Position numbers and translations under genes: made by a program | Assembly: GCA_000688615.1 (NCBI GenBank) | Contig: JHVA01000001.1 | Coordinates: 992,001-1,056,000 of the forward strand | DNA from: Acidobacteriaceae bacterium KBS 146 | GTDB lineage: Bacteria; Acidobacteriota; Terriglobia; Terriglobales; Acidobacteriaceae | DNA: 64,000 nucleotides | Direction of reading: 5' to 3' | Notes under the pieces: generated by a model | Told to the model about the DNA's origin: nothing | Databases searched by the model: none | What the model saw: the letters and a program-made list of their open reading frames with translations, nothing else | Shown here: one piece after another, positions 46,952-55,535 of the stretch | How positions within the stretch are numbered: position 1 is the stretch's first letter | Layout of the letters: each line of letters starts with the position of its first letter

Positions 46952-47929
46952 ATGGACCCACTCTCTGATGTACTGTCATTGCTGAAAACCCGCACCTACG
47001 TCGCCGGTGGCTTCGACGTAGGTGGGCCATGGTCCACACGTTTTGGACAGCACGATGGAATCAAATGCTATGCCGTCGTCTCCGGTCAGTGCTGGCTTTC
47101 GGTCGAAGGTGTCCAGGACCCCGTTCTTCTGGAGACTGGCAACTGCTTTCTGCTGCCGCAGGGCAAGCCTTTCATCCTCGCAACTGACCTGAGCCTCACG
47201 CCTGTCGATGCCCTCTCGATTCATAAGTCGGTGAGTCGCCAGGGCGGCATCGCTCTCATCAACGGCGGTGGAACCTGCTGTATCGTCGGCGGACACTTTG
47301 CCTTCGTCGGAAGCCATGCAAGCATCCTGCTGGGAATGTTGCCTCCGATCGTCCACCTCAAGAAGGAATCGGATAAAGTCGCAATGCGATGGGCGCTCGA
47401 GCGCATGCGGCTGGAGTTGCTTGAGCCGCAACCGGGGACTTCTCTGGTGGCACAGCACCTCGCGCACATGATGCTGGTGCAGGCCCTTCGGCTCCATCTG
47501 GCGGAAGGATCGCAGAGTGGTGTGGGTTGGCTCTTCGCCCTGGCGGATAAGCAGGTGTCCGCAGCCATCGCCGCGATGCACGAAGCTCCCGGCCATCGCT
47601 GGACCCTACAGGAATTAGGAGAGAAGGCGGGCATGTCGCGATCCGTCTTTGCCCTCAGGTTCAAAGAGACCGTAGGGAAGTCCCCAATGGAATACCTCAC
47701 CCGCTGGCGCATGCTGCTTGCCGGGGACAGGCTGGCGAACTCCACCGATTCCCTCTCCGCGATCGCTCTTTCGCTTGGCTACGAGTCCGAAAGCGCTTTT
47801 AGTACAGCTTTCAAACGGATCATGGGTTGCCCGCCGCGGCAGTATGTCCGTGGCCAGAAACCACTTTCCCCGTCGCAAAGTGAGGCAACAGAAATTCGGG
47901 CTCATGCCGTCGAACTCGCGGCCGACTGA
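46952..47929 (+). CDS. AraC-family transcriptional regulator with cupin-type sensor
   Basis: A 325-residue activator. The N-terminal half is an AraC-type cupin domain ([33 protein letters not shown]); the C-terminal hundred residues hold two helix-turn-helix units ([20 protein letters not shown], and [20 protein letters not shown]), ending near [14 protein letters not shown]. This is the cupin_6 plus HTH_18 architecture, common for regulators of nearby reductases. It is divergent from the SDR gene, its likely target. The ATG at 46952 has only a weak ribosome binding site. Confidence 0.9.
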   Translation: MDPLSDVLSLLKTRTYVAGGFDVGGPWSTRFGQHDGIKCYAVVSGQCWLSVEGVQDPVLLETGNCFLLPQGKPFILATDLSLTPVDALSIHKSVSRQGGIALINGGGTCCIVGGHFAFVGSHASILLGMLPPIVHLKKESDKVAMRWALERMRLELLEPQPGTSLVAQHLAHMMLVQALRLHLAEGSQSGVGWLFALADKQVSAAIAAMHEAPGHRWTLQELGEKAGMSRSVFALRFKETVGKSPMEYLTRWRMLLAGDRLANSTDSLSAIALSLGYESESAFSTAFKRIMGCPPRQYVRGQKPLSPSQSEATEIRAHAVELAAD

Positions 47930-48026
47930 CTAACGCATCTGAATTTGAGAAAACGTCAAAAAATCGCTTATCGGCCATGAATTTTGGGTATTTTTAGCCT
48001 TTTCAGGACGAAAAATCCTGTTTCTC

Positions 48027-48055
48027 TTGACTGGGAAACAGAGGCCCATTAACGT
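48027..48055 (+). promoter_or_regulatory. Candidate promoter giving a leaderless Cys-rich peptide transcript
   Basis: TTGACT (48027-48032) and TAACGT (48050-48055) are spaced by 17 bp. Transcription would start about 7 nt further, at or next to the A of the ATG at 48062. There is no Shine-Dalgarno before that ATG, so the leader ORF would be translated as a leaderless mRNA. Confidence 0.45.
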
Positions 48056-48061
48056 TTAACT

Positions 48062-48148
48062 ATGGCTTTCGACCGCACCCACCTCATTACCACCTGTCGC
48101 ATGTGTTGTTGCGACCGGGTGCGCTGTCGCCTTTGCCTCCCTCTGTAG
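48062..48148 (+). CDS. Cysteine-rich leader peptide upstream of the siroheme reductase
   Basis: A 28-codon ORF with six Cys codons. The run CRMCCCDRVRCRLC includes three Cys in a row (TGT TGT TGC). It ends with TAG at 48148, 103 bp before the reductase ATG, with an intrinsic terminator between. Cys-rich leader peptides control sulfur genes in actinobacteria: when charged tRNA-Cys is scarce, ribosomes pause on the Cys codons and downstream expression rises. The same logic is inferred here and would make the downstream enzyme a sulfite reductase. The Cys codons lie in a loop of a local RNA hairpin (48096-48115). Confidence 0.7.
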   Translation: MAFDRTHLITTCRMCCCDRVRCRLCLPL

Positions 48149-48213
48149 ACCTAAGGGTCTCGGGTACATCAGGCAAAATCGCCAACGCCCACTCCAAGCT
48201 GAGTGGGATTTTT
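48074..48213 (+). terminator. Transcription attenuator: leader stems plus intrinsic terminator
   Basis: Within the leader ORF, CGCACCC (48074-48080) pairs with GGGTGCG (48117-48123), enclosing GTCGCA/TGCGAC (48096-48101 with 48110-48115), whose loop carries Cys codons. AGACC/GGTCT forms a small hairpin at the stop codon (48147-48160). The terminator is CCCACTC (48188-48194) with GAGTGGG (48201-48207), then ATTTTTATTAT. Ribosome position on the Cys codons could change which stems form. I could not identify a clean antiterminator pairing by eye. Confidence 0.6.
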
Positions 48214-48251
48214 ATTATCTAGGCAAAATCTAAGTTCAAAGGAATTCCATC

Positions 48252-49976
48252 ATGTCCACCACCCCGGCGCCAGCCGCCGCCAAAGAGACCAAAGCCCAGC
48301 GAACAGAACGACTTAAGCTCGCCAAGAATCCATGGGAGGCTTGGGACGAAGTTCGTGAGTACGCCCGTCTGGGCTGGGACTCCATCCCCTCGGAGTGGGC
48401 TCTCTATTTTCGCTGGTGGGGCGTCTACAGCCAGGGGGATGGCAAAGGTGTTACCGGTGGAAGCGGCGGCGAAGGTAAAGCTACCGAGTACTTCATGATG
48501 CGTATTGCGCTGCCCAATGGAATTCTGACCAGCGCGCAGCTCCGCGTCATCGCCGACGTCACGAAAAAACACGCCAACAACCTTGCCGACATCACCACCC
48601 GGCAGAACATTCAGCTTCACTGGCTCACCATCCGCGACCTTGTAGACGTCGTCGACGCGCTCAACAGCGTTGGCCTCAGCACCAAGGGCGCTTGCGGCGA
48701 CGTCGTCCGCAACGTCACCGGCTGCCCTCTCGCCGGCCTGGACAGCCACGAGCTGATCGACGCCAGCCCGCTTGCCGTCGAGATCGCTCAGAAGCTCAAC
48801 GGCAACACCGATTTTGTTAATCTTCCCCGCAAGTTCAAGTTCACCGTCTCCGGTTGCCCTGTCTGGTGCAGCTTCCCCGAGATCAATGATGCGGCCCTCA
48901 CCGCCATCAAACGCACCGTCGATGGCAAGGAGGAGATCGGCTTCACCCTGCGTGTTGGTGGCGGCCTCTCCAACGAGCCGCATATCGCCGTTCGGATTCC
49001 CGCTTTCGTTCGTCAGGATCAGGCCGTCGCTGTAGCCACCGCCACCGCCGAGGTCTTCCGCGATGCCGGTATTCTTCGCGAGAATCGTACCCGCGCCCGC
49101 ATCAAGTACCTCTTCATGCGCTTCGGCTGGACAGCTGAGTCCTTCCTTGAGGCGCTCGAGGCAAAGCTGGGCTACAAGCTCGATCCCAGCCCCGTCTCTG
49201 AAGACAATGTGCCCGCCGACATCTACCGCGACCACATCGGCATCACGAAGCAGCGTCAGCCGGGCCTTTCCACGGTGGGAGCCAGCGTCCTGAATGGCCG
49301 CGTCTCCGGCGACCAGCTTCAAAAGCTGGCCGAGCTCGCCGACAAGTATGGCGACGGGAACCTGCGCACCACCATCGGTCAGAACATCCTCATCGTCAAC
49401 GTTCCCGACCGCGAGACCTCAGCTCTCGTAATCGAACTGAATACTCTCGGCTTCAACGTGGACGTCTCCCCCTTCTGGCGCGGGGCGATCGCCTGCACCG
49501 GAACCGAGTTTTGCAAACTCGCTATCGCTGAGACCAAAGGCTTCAACAAGTGGCTCGTCTCCGAACTCGAGGACCGTCTTCCCGGCTTCGATCAGCAGAT
49601 TCGCCTTCACATCACCGGCTGCACCAACTCCTGCGGCCAGCACTGGATTGCGGACATCGGCCTCGAAGGCAAGAAGATCAAGAAGGACGGCCAGATGGTC
49701 GACGCCTTCTTCTTCTGCGTCGGAGGCTCGGTCGGCAAGTATGCCCGTCCTGCCCGTCAGCTCGGTTATCGCGCTGCTGCAACCGATGTGCCTGACGCGA
49801 TCGAACGACTTCTGAATGGTTACCTTGAAGCTCGCACGGAAGGCGAAGACCTTCGTCATTACTTCGACCGTACCGAAGATGCTACCCTCCGTGCTCAACT
49901 TGCCGGAGAGGTTTTGGAACCGGTTGAGCGCGATGCCCCGCCTGTAGGTGCGGGCCGTACCGCACCCAGCGAATAG
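48252..49976 (+). CDS. NirA/SirA-family siroheme reductase, probably ferredoxin-sulfite reductase
   Basis: A 574-residue nitrite/sulfite reductase family protein. Siroheme-[4Fe-4S] ligands are C415, C421, C457 and C461 (CTGTEFCKLAIAETKG and TGCTNSCGQHWIADIG). The half-domain repeats start TEYFMMRIALPNGILTSAQL and GLSTVGASVLNGRVSG. Sequence alone does not separate sulfite from nitrite reductases, but the Cys-rich leader and attenuator upstream argue for assimilatory sulfite reduction to sulfide. Unlike the nitrate-operon NirA, it lacks the N-terminal EQRxxLxGFxAG segment and has no flavoprotein neighbour, so ferredoxin is the likely donor. AAAGGA stands 8 nt before the ATG. The Pro/Ala-rich C-terminal tail looks disordered. 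Confidence 0.85.
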   Translation: MSTTPAPAAAKETKAQRTERLKLAKNPWEAWDEVREYARLGWDSIPSEWALYFRWWGVYSQGDGKGVTGGSGGEGKATEYFMMRIALPNGILTSAQLRVIADVTKKHANNLADITTRQNIQLHWLTIRDLVDVVDALNSVGLSTKGACGDVVRNVTGCPLAGLDSHELIDASPLAVEIAQKLNGNTDFVNLPRKFKFTVSGCPVWCSFPEINDAALTAIKRTVDGKEEIGFTLRVGGGLSNEPHIAVRIPAFVRQDQAVAVATATAEVFRDAGILRENRTRARIKYLFMRFGWTAESFLEALEAKLGYKLDPSPVSEDNVPADIYRDHIGITKQRQPGLSTVGASVLNGRVSGDQLQKLAELADKYGDGNLRTTIGQNILIVNVPDRETSALVIELNTLGFNVDVSPFWRGAIACTGTEFCKLAIAETKGFNKWLVSELEDRLPGFDQQIRLHITGCTNSCGQHWIADIGLEGKKIKKDGQMVDAFFFCVGGSVGKYARPARQLGYRAAATDVPDAIERLLNGYLEARTEGEDLRHYFDRTEDATLRAQLAGEVLEPVERDAPPVGAGRTAPSE

Positions 49977-49992
49977 ACGGACTCAAGTTGAC

Positions 49993-50030
49993 CGAGGCCA
50001 CGACATCGTCGTGGCCTCGATTCGTTTCCC
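49993..50030 (+). terminator. Intrinsic terminator after the siroheme reductase gene
   Basis: CGAGGCCACGAC (49993-50004) and its exact complement (50008-50019) form a 12-bp stem around ATC, followed by ATTCGTTTCCC. It begins 16 bp after the stop. Confidence 0.75.
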
Positions 50031-50122
50031 TGACGAAAGAGAGGATCCGATCTTCGAGCCCTCCCTCTTATGATATTTATTATCAATCAGATAAACCATC
50101 CAACTGAATGTATTGATTCACC

Positions 50123-52534
50123 TTACTGACGCTTCTCCGCTGCTGGAAGAGCGAACGCTATATACCCCTTGGAAGTTGCAGCGGGCGATGTCCCACCGGG
50201 AGGCACGTAAGCGCCTTCGGGATACGGGTTGGCTGCTCCGCTGACAGCGAGCAGAATGTATTCCCTCCCATTCGCCTCATACACTGCAGGCACTCCCTGC
50301 GACCCATTGGGCAGGTCTTTGCTGAAGATCAACTTGCCGGTAGCGCTGTTCAGTGCATAGAGCTTGGAGTCATTGCCGGCGAACAGGACGAGCCCTCCGG
50401 CTGTGATGACGAACCCGCTCTTCGGATAGACGTTTCCTCGCATCGTGTCGCTGGGCCCAGCCTGAGGAACGTCACCATAAGGCGTCTTCCACTTGATCTT
50501 TCCCGTGTTGAGATCGTAAGCGGTGATGGTGCTCCATGGCGGAGTGATCACATAAGGCTCATTGCCATAACCGGTCTTATACCGTGACGGTGGCCCCTCA
50601 ATATCGGCCGGATAAGGAGGCTCCGACGTCATCGACCGCATCATCGATTGCATCGCTGCGGTGGGCGCAGTCCCCAAAGGTGCAAGGTCAGGCTGCTTGA
50701 GAAATGCCATCAGGTCGTTCATCGATCGCTCGGGGAGCGAGGAGAACGGCGGCATGGTTGCCCTGCCATTCACGATGGTATTGCGGGTGGTCTCGACGCC
50801 GAGACGGCTGACGACGGTGTCGAGCGCAGGTCCGCGATCTCCCTTAAGCTCAGGACCGTGGCAAACCTGGCAGTTCTGCTCGTACACCCCACGCCCCATC
50901 TGTTCCTGTGTCGGAAATGCTGGCCTGGTATGTGACGCCGTGCGAGGGCGAGATGGAACCAGACCACCAGCGTTCGCCGTGGTCGATTCTCCTCCCGGTA
51001 CGAGCTTGACGATCGACGGCATGTCCTTCGACAGGACGTAGACCGTCCCGCTTGCCGCGTCCGCCCCGGTGCTGAAGAACAACGCGCCGCCGTTCACACT
51101 GGGAAGGTTAATGGTGTCGACGCCAACTGCGGGCGGAGTGTAGAAACCCGTTCTCGCTTTGGTCAGACGCTCCTTCCACCATGCCACCTCTTCCGGCCTC
51201 ATAAACCCTTCATACATGTCCTTCACCGTCATGCCCTGGCGCGAGAATGGCGGCACGACGGTTGGAAATGGCTGCGTCTTCGCGGTAATCTCGCCCGGTA
51301 CATCGCTCTGCGGTACAGGACGTTCTTCGATTGGCCACAGCGGCTTTCCGCTGACCCGATCGAATACATAGAGGAAGCCGTTCTTCGACGCGAGCGCTAC
51401 CGCATCCACGGTCTTGCCGTCGTGTTTCACGGTTACAAGCTGCGGAGCTGCGTCCGGATCATAATCCCATACGTCATGATGTACGGTCTGGTAGTGCCAG
51501 AGATACTTCCCTGTGTGGGCATCCAGCGCCAGCAGAGAGTCGGCATAGAGATTGTTTCCCGGGCGGTCTCCACCGTAGAGTTCGTACTTCGCAGACGCTA
51601 TCGGGAAGTACGCGATGCCGCGTTTGGGATCGACAGTGATCTCACCCCACACATCGACGCCGCCCATGTACTTGTACGCATCCTTGGGCCAGGTGTCGTA
51701 TCCAAACTCTCCCGGACGCGGGATGGTGTGGAAGACCCACAGCAGCTTGCCGGTGACGACGTCGAAGGCCCGGATGTCGCCGGGAGGAGCGAGGTATCCC
51801 TCGCCCGTCGCGCTGCCCAGGATCAGAATGTTCTCAAAGATGCGGCCGGGGGTTCTTGAGGCAAGTGGCCTGGTCGCACGGTCGATGCCGGTCTTCAAAT
51901 CCAGTTTGCCGTGATCGGCGAAAGAGTCCACAAGATCGCCTGTCCGCGCATCGATGGCGTGCAGGAATCCTCCGGAGGTCACGAAAATACGACGGGCCTT
52001 GCGATCCTTGCTCTCCCAGTAGTTCCCGCCGCGCATGCCCGCAATGCCGCTAAAACGGGAAGGCGCCGCGCCCGGGGTTGTAAAGGAGTGGGCCCAGAGC
52101 TCTTTGCCTGTGGTCGCATCCACAGCAACCAACGAGCCTTTTTTGGCCGCGAAGTAAGCGACGTTGTCGATGACCAGAGGACAGAACGTGTAGGTCACAT
52201 CGTCATCGGTCACATAGTTCCAGGCAACATCCAGTTTGTTAATGTTGCCGGTATTGATCTGCTTAAGGTCAGAATAATGGGAGCTATCCGGCCCGCCGAG
52301 GTAATCCTTCCAGCTGGTTCGCGGCTGCTGCGCCGGAGACGTCCCGCTGCAAAGCAGCGCAATGAGGACGGCGAGGCCGAAGGACCGGCGGCCGCAAGTG
52401 GCCACATTTGGCATCCCGAAAGATGGCCTGGAACCGCCAGGGTATCCGTTGAGTTCGCAGGAATGATCCTGTTGTTGGCGGACGACCTCATGCTGCCTTG
52501 CGTGAATCTGCCGTGGTATCTGCGTGCCTTCCAT
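50123..52534 (-). CDS. PQQ-dependent dehydrogenase with an inserted cytochrome c domain
   Basis: An 803-residue quinoprotein propeller of the glucose/alcohol dehydrogenase type. The blades begin SWKDYLGGPDSSHYSDLKQI and continue with GTVYVLSKDMPS-type repeats; WLxGG-like tryptophan docking strands recur (TGKELWAHSFTTPGAAPSRF). Around residue 553 a haem-binding CQVCHG and downstream MPPFSSLPERSMNDLMAFL (Met ligand) form a cytochrome c module lying between blades rather than at an end. It would oxidise a sugar or alcohol in the periplasm and pass electrons to its own haem. The start at 52534 has a strong AAGGAAAAGGGA site, but a signal-like segment begins only at an internal Met (52414), so the true start is uncertain. 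Confidence 0.85.
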   Translation of the reverse strand: MEGTQIPRQIHARQHEVVRQQQDHSCELNGYPGGSRPSFGMPNVATCGRRSFGLAVLIALLCSGTSPAQQPRTSWKDYLGGPDSSHYSDLKQINTGNINKLDVAWNYVTDDDVTYTFCPLVIDNVAYFAAKKGSLVAVDATTGKELWAHSFTTPGAAPSRFSGIAGMRGGNYWESKDRKARRIFVTSGGFLHAIDARTGDLVDSFADHGKLDLKTGIDRATRPLASRTPGRIFENILILGSATGEGYLAPPGDIRAFDVVTGKLLWVFHTIPRPGEFGYDTWPKDAYKYMGGVDVWGEITVDPKRGIAYFPIASAKYELYGGDRPGNNLYADSLLALDAHTGKYLWHYQTVHHDVWDYDPDAAPQLVTVKHDGKTVDAVALASKNGFLYVFDRVSGKPLWPIEERPVPQSDVPGEITAKTQPFPTVVPPFSRQGMTVKDMYEGFMRPEEVAWWKERLTKARTGFYTPPAVGVDTINLPSVNGGALFFSTGADAASGTVYVLSKDMPSIVKLVPGGESTTANAGGLVPSRPRTASHTRPAFPTQEQMGRGVYEQNCQVCHGPELKGDRGPALDTVVSRLGVETTRNTIVNGRATMPPFSSLPERSMNDLMAFLKQPDLAPLGTAPTAAMQSMMRSMTSEPPYPADIEGPPSRYKTGYGNEPYVITPPWSTITAYDLNTGKIKWKTPYGDVPQAGPSDTMRGNVYPKSGFVITAGGLVLFAGNDSKLYALNSATGKLIFSKDLPNGSQGVPAVYEANGREYILLAVSGAANPYPEGAYVPPGGTSPAATSKGYIAFALPAAEKRQ

Positions 52535-52758
52535 TCCCTTTTCCTTCCTTCAGGAGAGCGTGCGGCTTTCGAAGCTGATGACCATACTGCAAGATATCTT
52601 TCGCATTACGCAACAGAAAAAAGCCGTTCCGTGTGCCGACCGAACTTTATCACGTTTTCAGAGCGCAGAATTTCGGGTCGGAGGAGTCAGTCCGACATCC
52701 GAAAAGGAGCAACAGCCATCAGCGGCGAGGCCTCGGCGAGTCCTGCAAAAGGCCCTCT

Positions 52759-53886
52759 CTACTTGAAGCCAGCCGCGATCGCATCCAAAAGGACGTTTCC
52801 AGAATCGCCGCTGTACTGCCAGAACATGATCCCGCCCAGCTTCATTTTTTTGACATACGCCGTGCGTTCCGCCTCGGCTTGCGCGTCATTGTAGGTAATA
52901 AATGTCCTCTGCTCTGGGTTATAGAGGTAAGGAGCCTTCGCGGTGTCATCCCAATACCGGACAAACCCCCGTGCATTGACCAGCGGAACCACATCGCGAA
53001 AGACGATCGTTCCGGCACCGGGTGCGGTCACCGGCTGCCACAGCCCATGGTTTGCAGCGTCCACACCAGGCCATCTTCTTCCGTAAAACGGAACCCCGAT
53101 CACAAGCTTTCGCCTTGGAACGCCGGCCGCCAGATTCATCTTTACCGCACCGTCGATCGAAATCTGACGTGGATCGGCAGCACTGGTATAGAGGGGCGAA
53201 TCATGCCCTGTGTTCTTCGCCTCGGCGGAGTACCAGTCGTAGCACATCATGTTTACGCTGGTCATCCATTTTGCGGCTGAACGCATGTCCGTATGATCCA
53301 GCCAGATCTGCGTTGCCCCGGTCGCCGATGACGTCACCAGCGGCCTGCCAAGCCGCTTTTCCGCTTTGTTGAACCGTAAGCGAAGATCCTTCATCAGCAG
53401 GCTATAAGACTGCTTGTCCTCAGGACGCACCTTCATGTTCGGTGTATGCGTGTAGCCGGGATACTCCCAGTCCACGTCCACGCCATCCAGATCGTATCTC
53501 TCGACCAGAGCCATTGCGCTGTCGACAAACCTCTTGCGTCCCTCCGCGGTGAACGCCATCTCCGAGAAGCCGGCAGAGCCGCTGCCTCCACCGACCGAGA
53601 TCAGCACCTGCAGCTGAGGATTCTCCCTCTTCAGCCCCACCAGGGCTCTGACGTTATCGCCATCGTGATCGCGCCGCTCCACAATCACTCCATCTTTAAG
53701 GATGAAGAAGGCATAGTTAATACGAGTCAGCTTGCTGGCTGCGATAGAGCTGGCATCTACCAGACCACTCGGCTGTGGCGCCATCACGTACCCAACCACC
53801 TCATATCGCGGCCGCTTCGTCTTCGCCTGGATCACTCCCCCACTAACCAATAGCACCGCAATCAAGCAAATCCAGCGTCGCAACAT
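52759..53886 (-). CDS. Secreted GH18 chitinase-like glycosidase
   Basis: A 375-residue secreted enzyme (signal LIAVLLVSGGVIQA). The GH18 motif is complete: D134-GV-D137-V-D139-W-E141 (LDGVDVDWEYPG), with E141 as the catalytic acid. SVNMMCYDWYSAEAKN and GGIMFWQYSGDSGN are further subsite strands, with an inserted alpha+beta region near GVPFYGRRWPG. It hydrolyses beta-1,4-GlcNAc polymers such as chitin and would supply the GH20 and NagA steps encoded 12 kb away. It is divergent from the GH79 gene and downstream of no obvious operon partner. Confidence 0.88.
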   Translation of the reverse strand: MLRRWICLIAVLLVSGGVIQAKTKRPRYEVVGYVMAPQPSGLVDASSIAASKLTRINYAFFILKDGVIVERRDHDGDNVRALVGLKRENPQLQVLISVGGGSGSAGFSEMAFTAEGRKRFVDSAMALVERYDLDGVDVDWEYPGYTHTPNMKVRPEDKQSYSLLMKDLRLRFNKAEKRLGRPLVTSSATGATQIWLDHTDMRSAAKWMTSVNMMCYDWYSAEAKNTGHDSPLYTSAADPRQISIDGAVKMNLAAGVPRRKLVIGVPFYGRRWPGVDAANHGLWQPVTAPGAGTIVFRDVVPLVNARGFVRYWDDTAKAPYLYNPEQRTFITYNDAQAEAERTAYVKKMKLGGIMFWQYSGDSGNVLLDAIAAGFK

Positions 53887-54051
53887 GCATCCTCCTCAGG
53901 GTGTCCATCAGCATTCCACGCGACTGCCGACGACCGCAACGGACACGAGACCTAGATCATTGATCGCGGTAGTTCCGACTAAGAGGGAAAGAGGATAATC
54001 AACCTGACCGGAGTTCGCTGCGTCACCGCAAGAAACACACTGGGGGAGAGC

Positions 54052-55464
54052 TTGAACAGAAGACGGTTTCTCTGGAATACAGCGGCCGCAGCCCTGGCCG
54101 CAAAGGCTATACCTGCTCGAGGAGCGGAGATCACGCTCGAACTGCCAGCTGCAAACGCAGCCTGGAAGGCAGTACCCTCCGATTTTGTGGGGCTGAGTTA
54201 TGAGAGCGGACAGCTCTATAACCGGGACTTCTTTTCGGCAAAGAACACGCCGCTCGTGGCGGCCTTTCGTTCCCTGACACCAAAAGGTGTGTTGCGCATG
54301 GGAGGCCACCTCAGCAACATCACACCGTGGGAGGGAGTCGGGCAGGACGACCCAAGGCAGATACGCGGAGTTCGGCACGGCATTGAGGACTACTGGGAGT
54401 GGCCGCTGGTCGACCCGACCGTACAGCAGAACAAGCATGGCATCATCACCCATGCTGCCCTGCGCAACTTGCGAGGATTTCTGGATGCTGTGGACTGGCG
54501 GCTGTTGTATGGGCTCAACTTCGCGTCCGGAAGCGCCGAGCGTGCCGCAGACGAAGCAGCCGCGGTGCGCGAGCTGGTCGGCGACCGGCTCATCGCATTC
54601 GTCATCGGCAATGAGGTCGATGGCTTTGGCGACGATCCGGTCTTCCGTCAAAAAGGCTACAGCTTCTCCCAGTACATCGACGAGTACGAGACTTGGGTGA
54701 AGACGATTCGAAGGCGCGTCCCGGCAGCAAAGTTTGCAGGCCCTGATACGGACGGTAAAGTGGACAGCTGGGTACTGGAGTTTGCGCAACGAACCCGCGG
54801 CGATGTTGTCTTGCTGACGAGCCACTACTACGGCATGGGTCCGGCAAGCGCTCCAGGGATGACGGCAGAGCGGCTGCTTCAGAAAGAGACGCCGAAGCTG
54901 GATGCAGAGATCGACGCGGTTCACGCGGCCCAGACCGCCGCGGGTGGCACCCCATACAGGATGGACGAAGGAAACTCCTGCTTTGGAGGAGGCAAGGAGG
55001 GCGTAAGCGATGGGTATGCCTCCGCGCTATGGGCAGCGGACTATCTCTTGCGGGCGGCTTGCGCGGGCTTCGCCGGTGTCAACCTGCACGGTGGTGGCGT
55101 AGGCATCTACACACCGGTTGAGAGTTCAGCCCATGCGCCCGCGATGCCCCGCCCCGTCTATTTCGGGATGCAGTTTGCCCAGAGATTTGCGGGCGGTCGT
55201 GTAGCGGCGTGCAATATGCGGACGGCAGCGAACGTGACGGCCTATCAGGGCCTCAAAGATGGGCATACGCTGCTCGCTTTCATAAACAAAGGGCCGAATG
55301 CGGTAGCGGTCAAACTGCCAGTTGCGATGAAGGGTGCGAAACGCTGGGAACTGACCGGCCCGTCTCTGGAAGCTAAGAGTGGAACGGCCTTTCGAATGGC
55401 AGGAAGGACAGAGGCTTCGTCACTGCACATAGCTGCATATTGTGGTGTGTTGCTGGAAGCCTGA
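54052..55464 (+). CDS. Tat-exported GH79-like beta-glucuronidase family protein
   Basis: A 470-residue protein that starts MNRRRFLWNTAAAALAAKAI, a twin-arginine signal. The clan-A barrel has the acid/base E188 in FVIGNEVDGFGDD and a nucleophile candidate E306 in YRMDEGNSC. SYESGQLYNRDFF and LRMGGHLSNITPW match GH79 beta-glucuronidase/heparanase-like proteins. A C-terminal beta domain follows (VTAYQGLKDGHTLLAFINKG). It may release uronic acids from plant arabinogalactan or from glycosaminoglycan-like polymers. The start is TTG, supported by GGGGGAG 4 nt upstream; no ATG is near. Confidence 0.78.
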   Translation: MNRRRFLWNTAAAALAAKAIPARGAEITLELPAANAAWKAVPSDFVGLSYESGQLYNRDFFSAKNTPLVAAFRSLTPKGVLRMGGHLSNITPWEGVGQDDPRQIRGVRHGIEDYWEWPLVDPTVQQNKHGIITHAALRNLRGFLDAVDWRLLYGLNFASGSAERAADEAAAVRELVGDRLIAFVIGNEVDGFGDDPVFRQKGYSFSQYIDEYETWVKTIRRRVPAAKFAGPDTDGKVDSWVLEFAQRTRGDVVLLTSHYYGMGPASAPGMTAERLLQKETPKLDAEIDAVHAAQTAAGGTPYRMDEGNSCFGGGKEGVSDGYASALWAADYLLRAACAGFAGVNLHGGGVGIYTPVESSAHAPAMPRPVYFGMQFAQRFAGGRVAACNMRTAANVTAYQGLKDGHTLLAFINKGPNAVAVKLPVAMKGAKRWELTGPSLEAKSGTAFRMAGRTEASSLHIAAYCGVLLEA

Positions 55465-55535
55465 AGTGTGCTTTTCGCCAGGATTCAGATCGTTCCCATA
55501 ACAGCACTGCCCTTTTTCACAGACCCCGTCATCCA

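Noticed and set aside
48219..49322. 367-codon ORF antisense to the siroheme reductase
   Set aside because: Shadow frame; acidic low-complexity translation, no domain, and the sense gene has clear family motifs.
52677..52696. Small hairpin GTCGGA/TCCGAC downstream of the GH18 gene
   Set aside because: Only 6 bp, no U tract on either strand; too weak to call a terminator.
52633..53280. 215-codon plus-strand ORF opposite the GH18 gene
   Set aside because: Overlaps a well-supported glycosidase and shows no domain.
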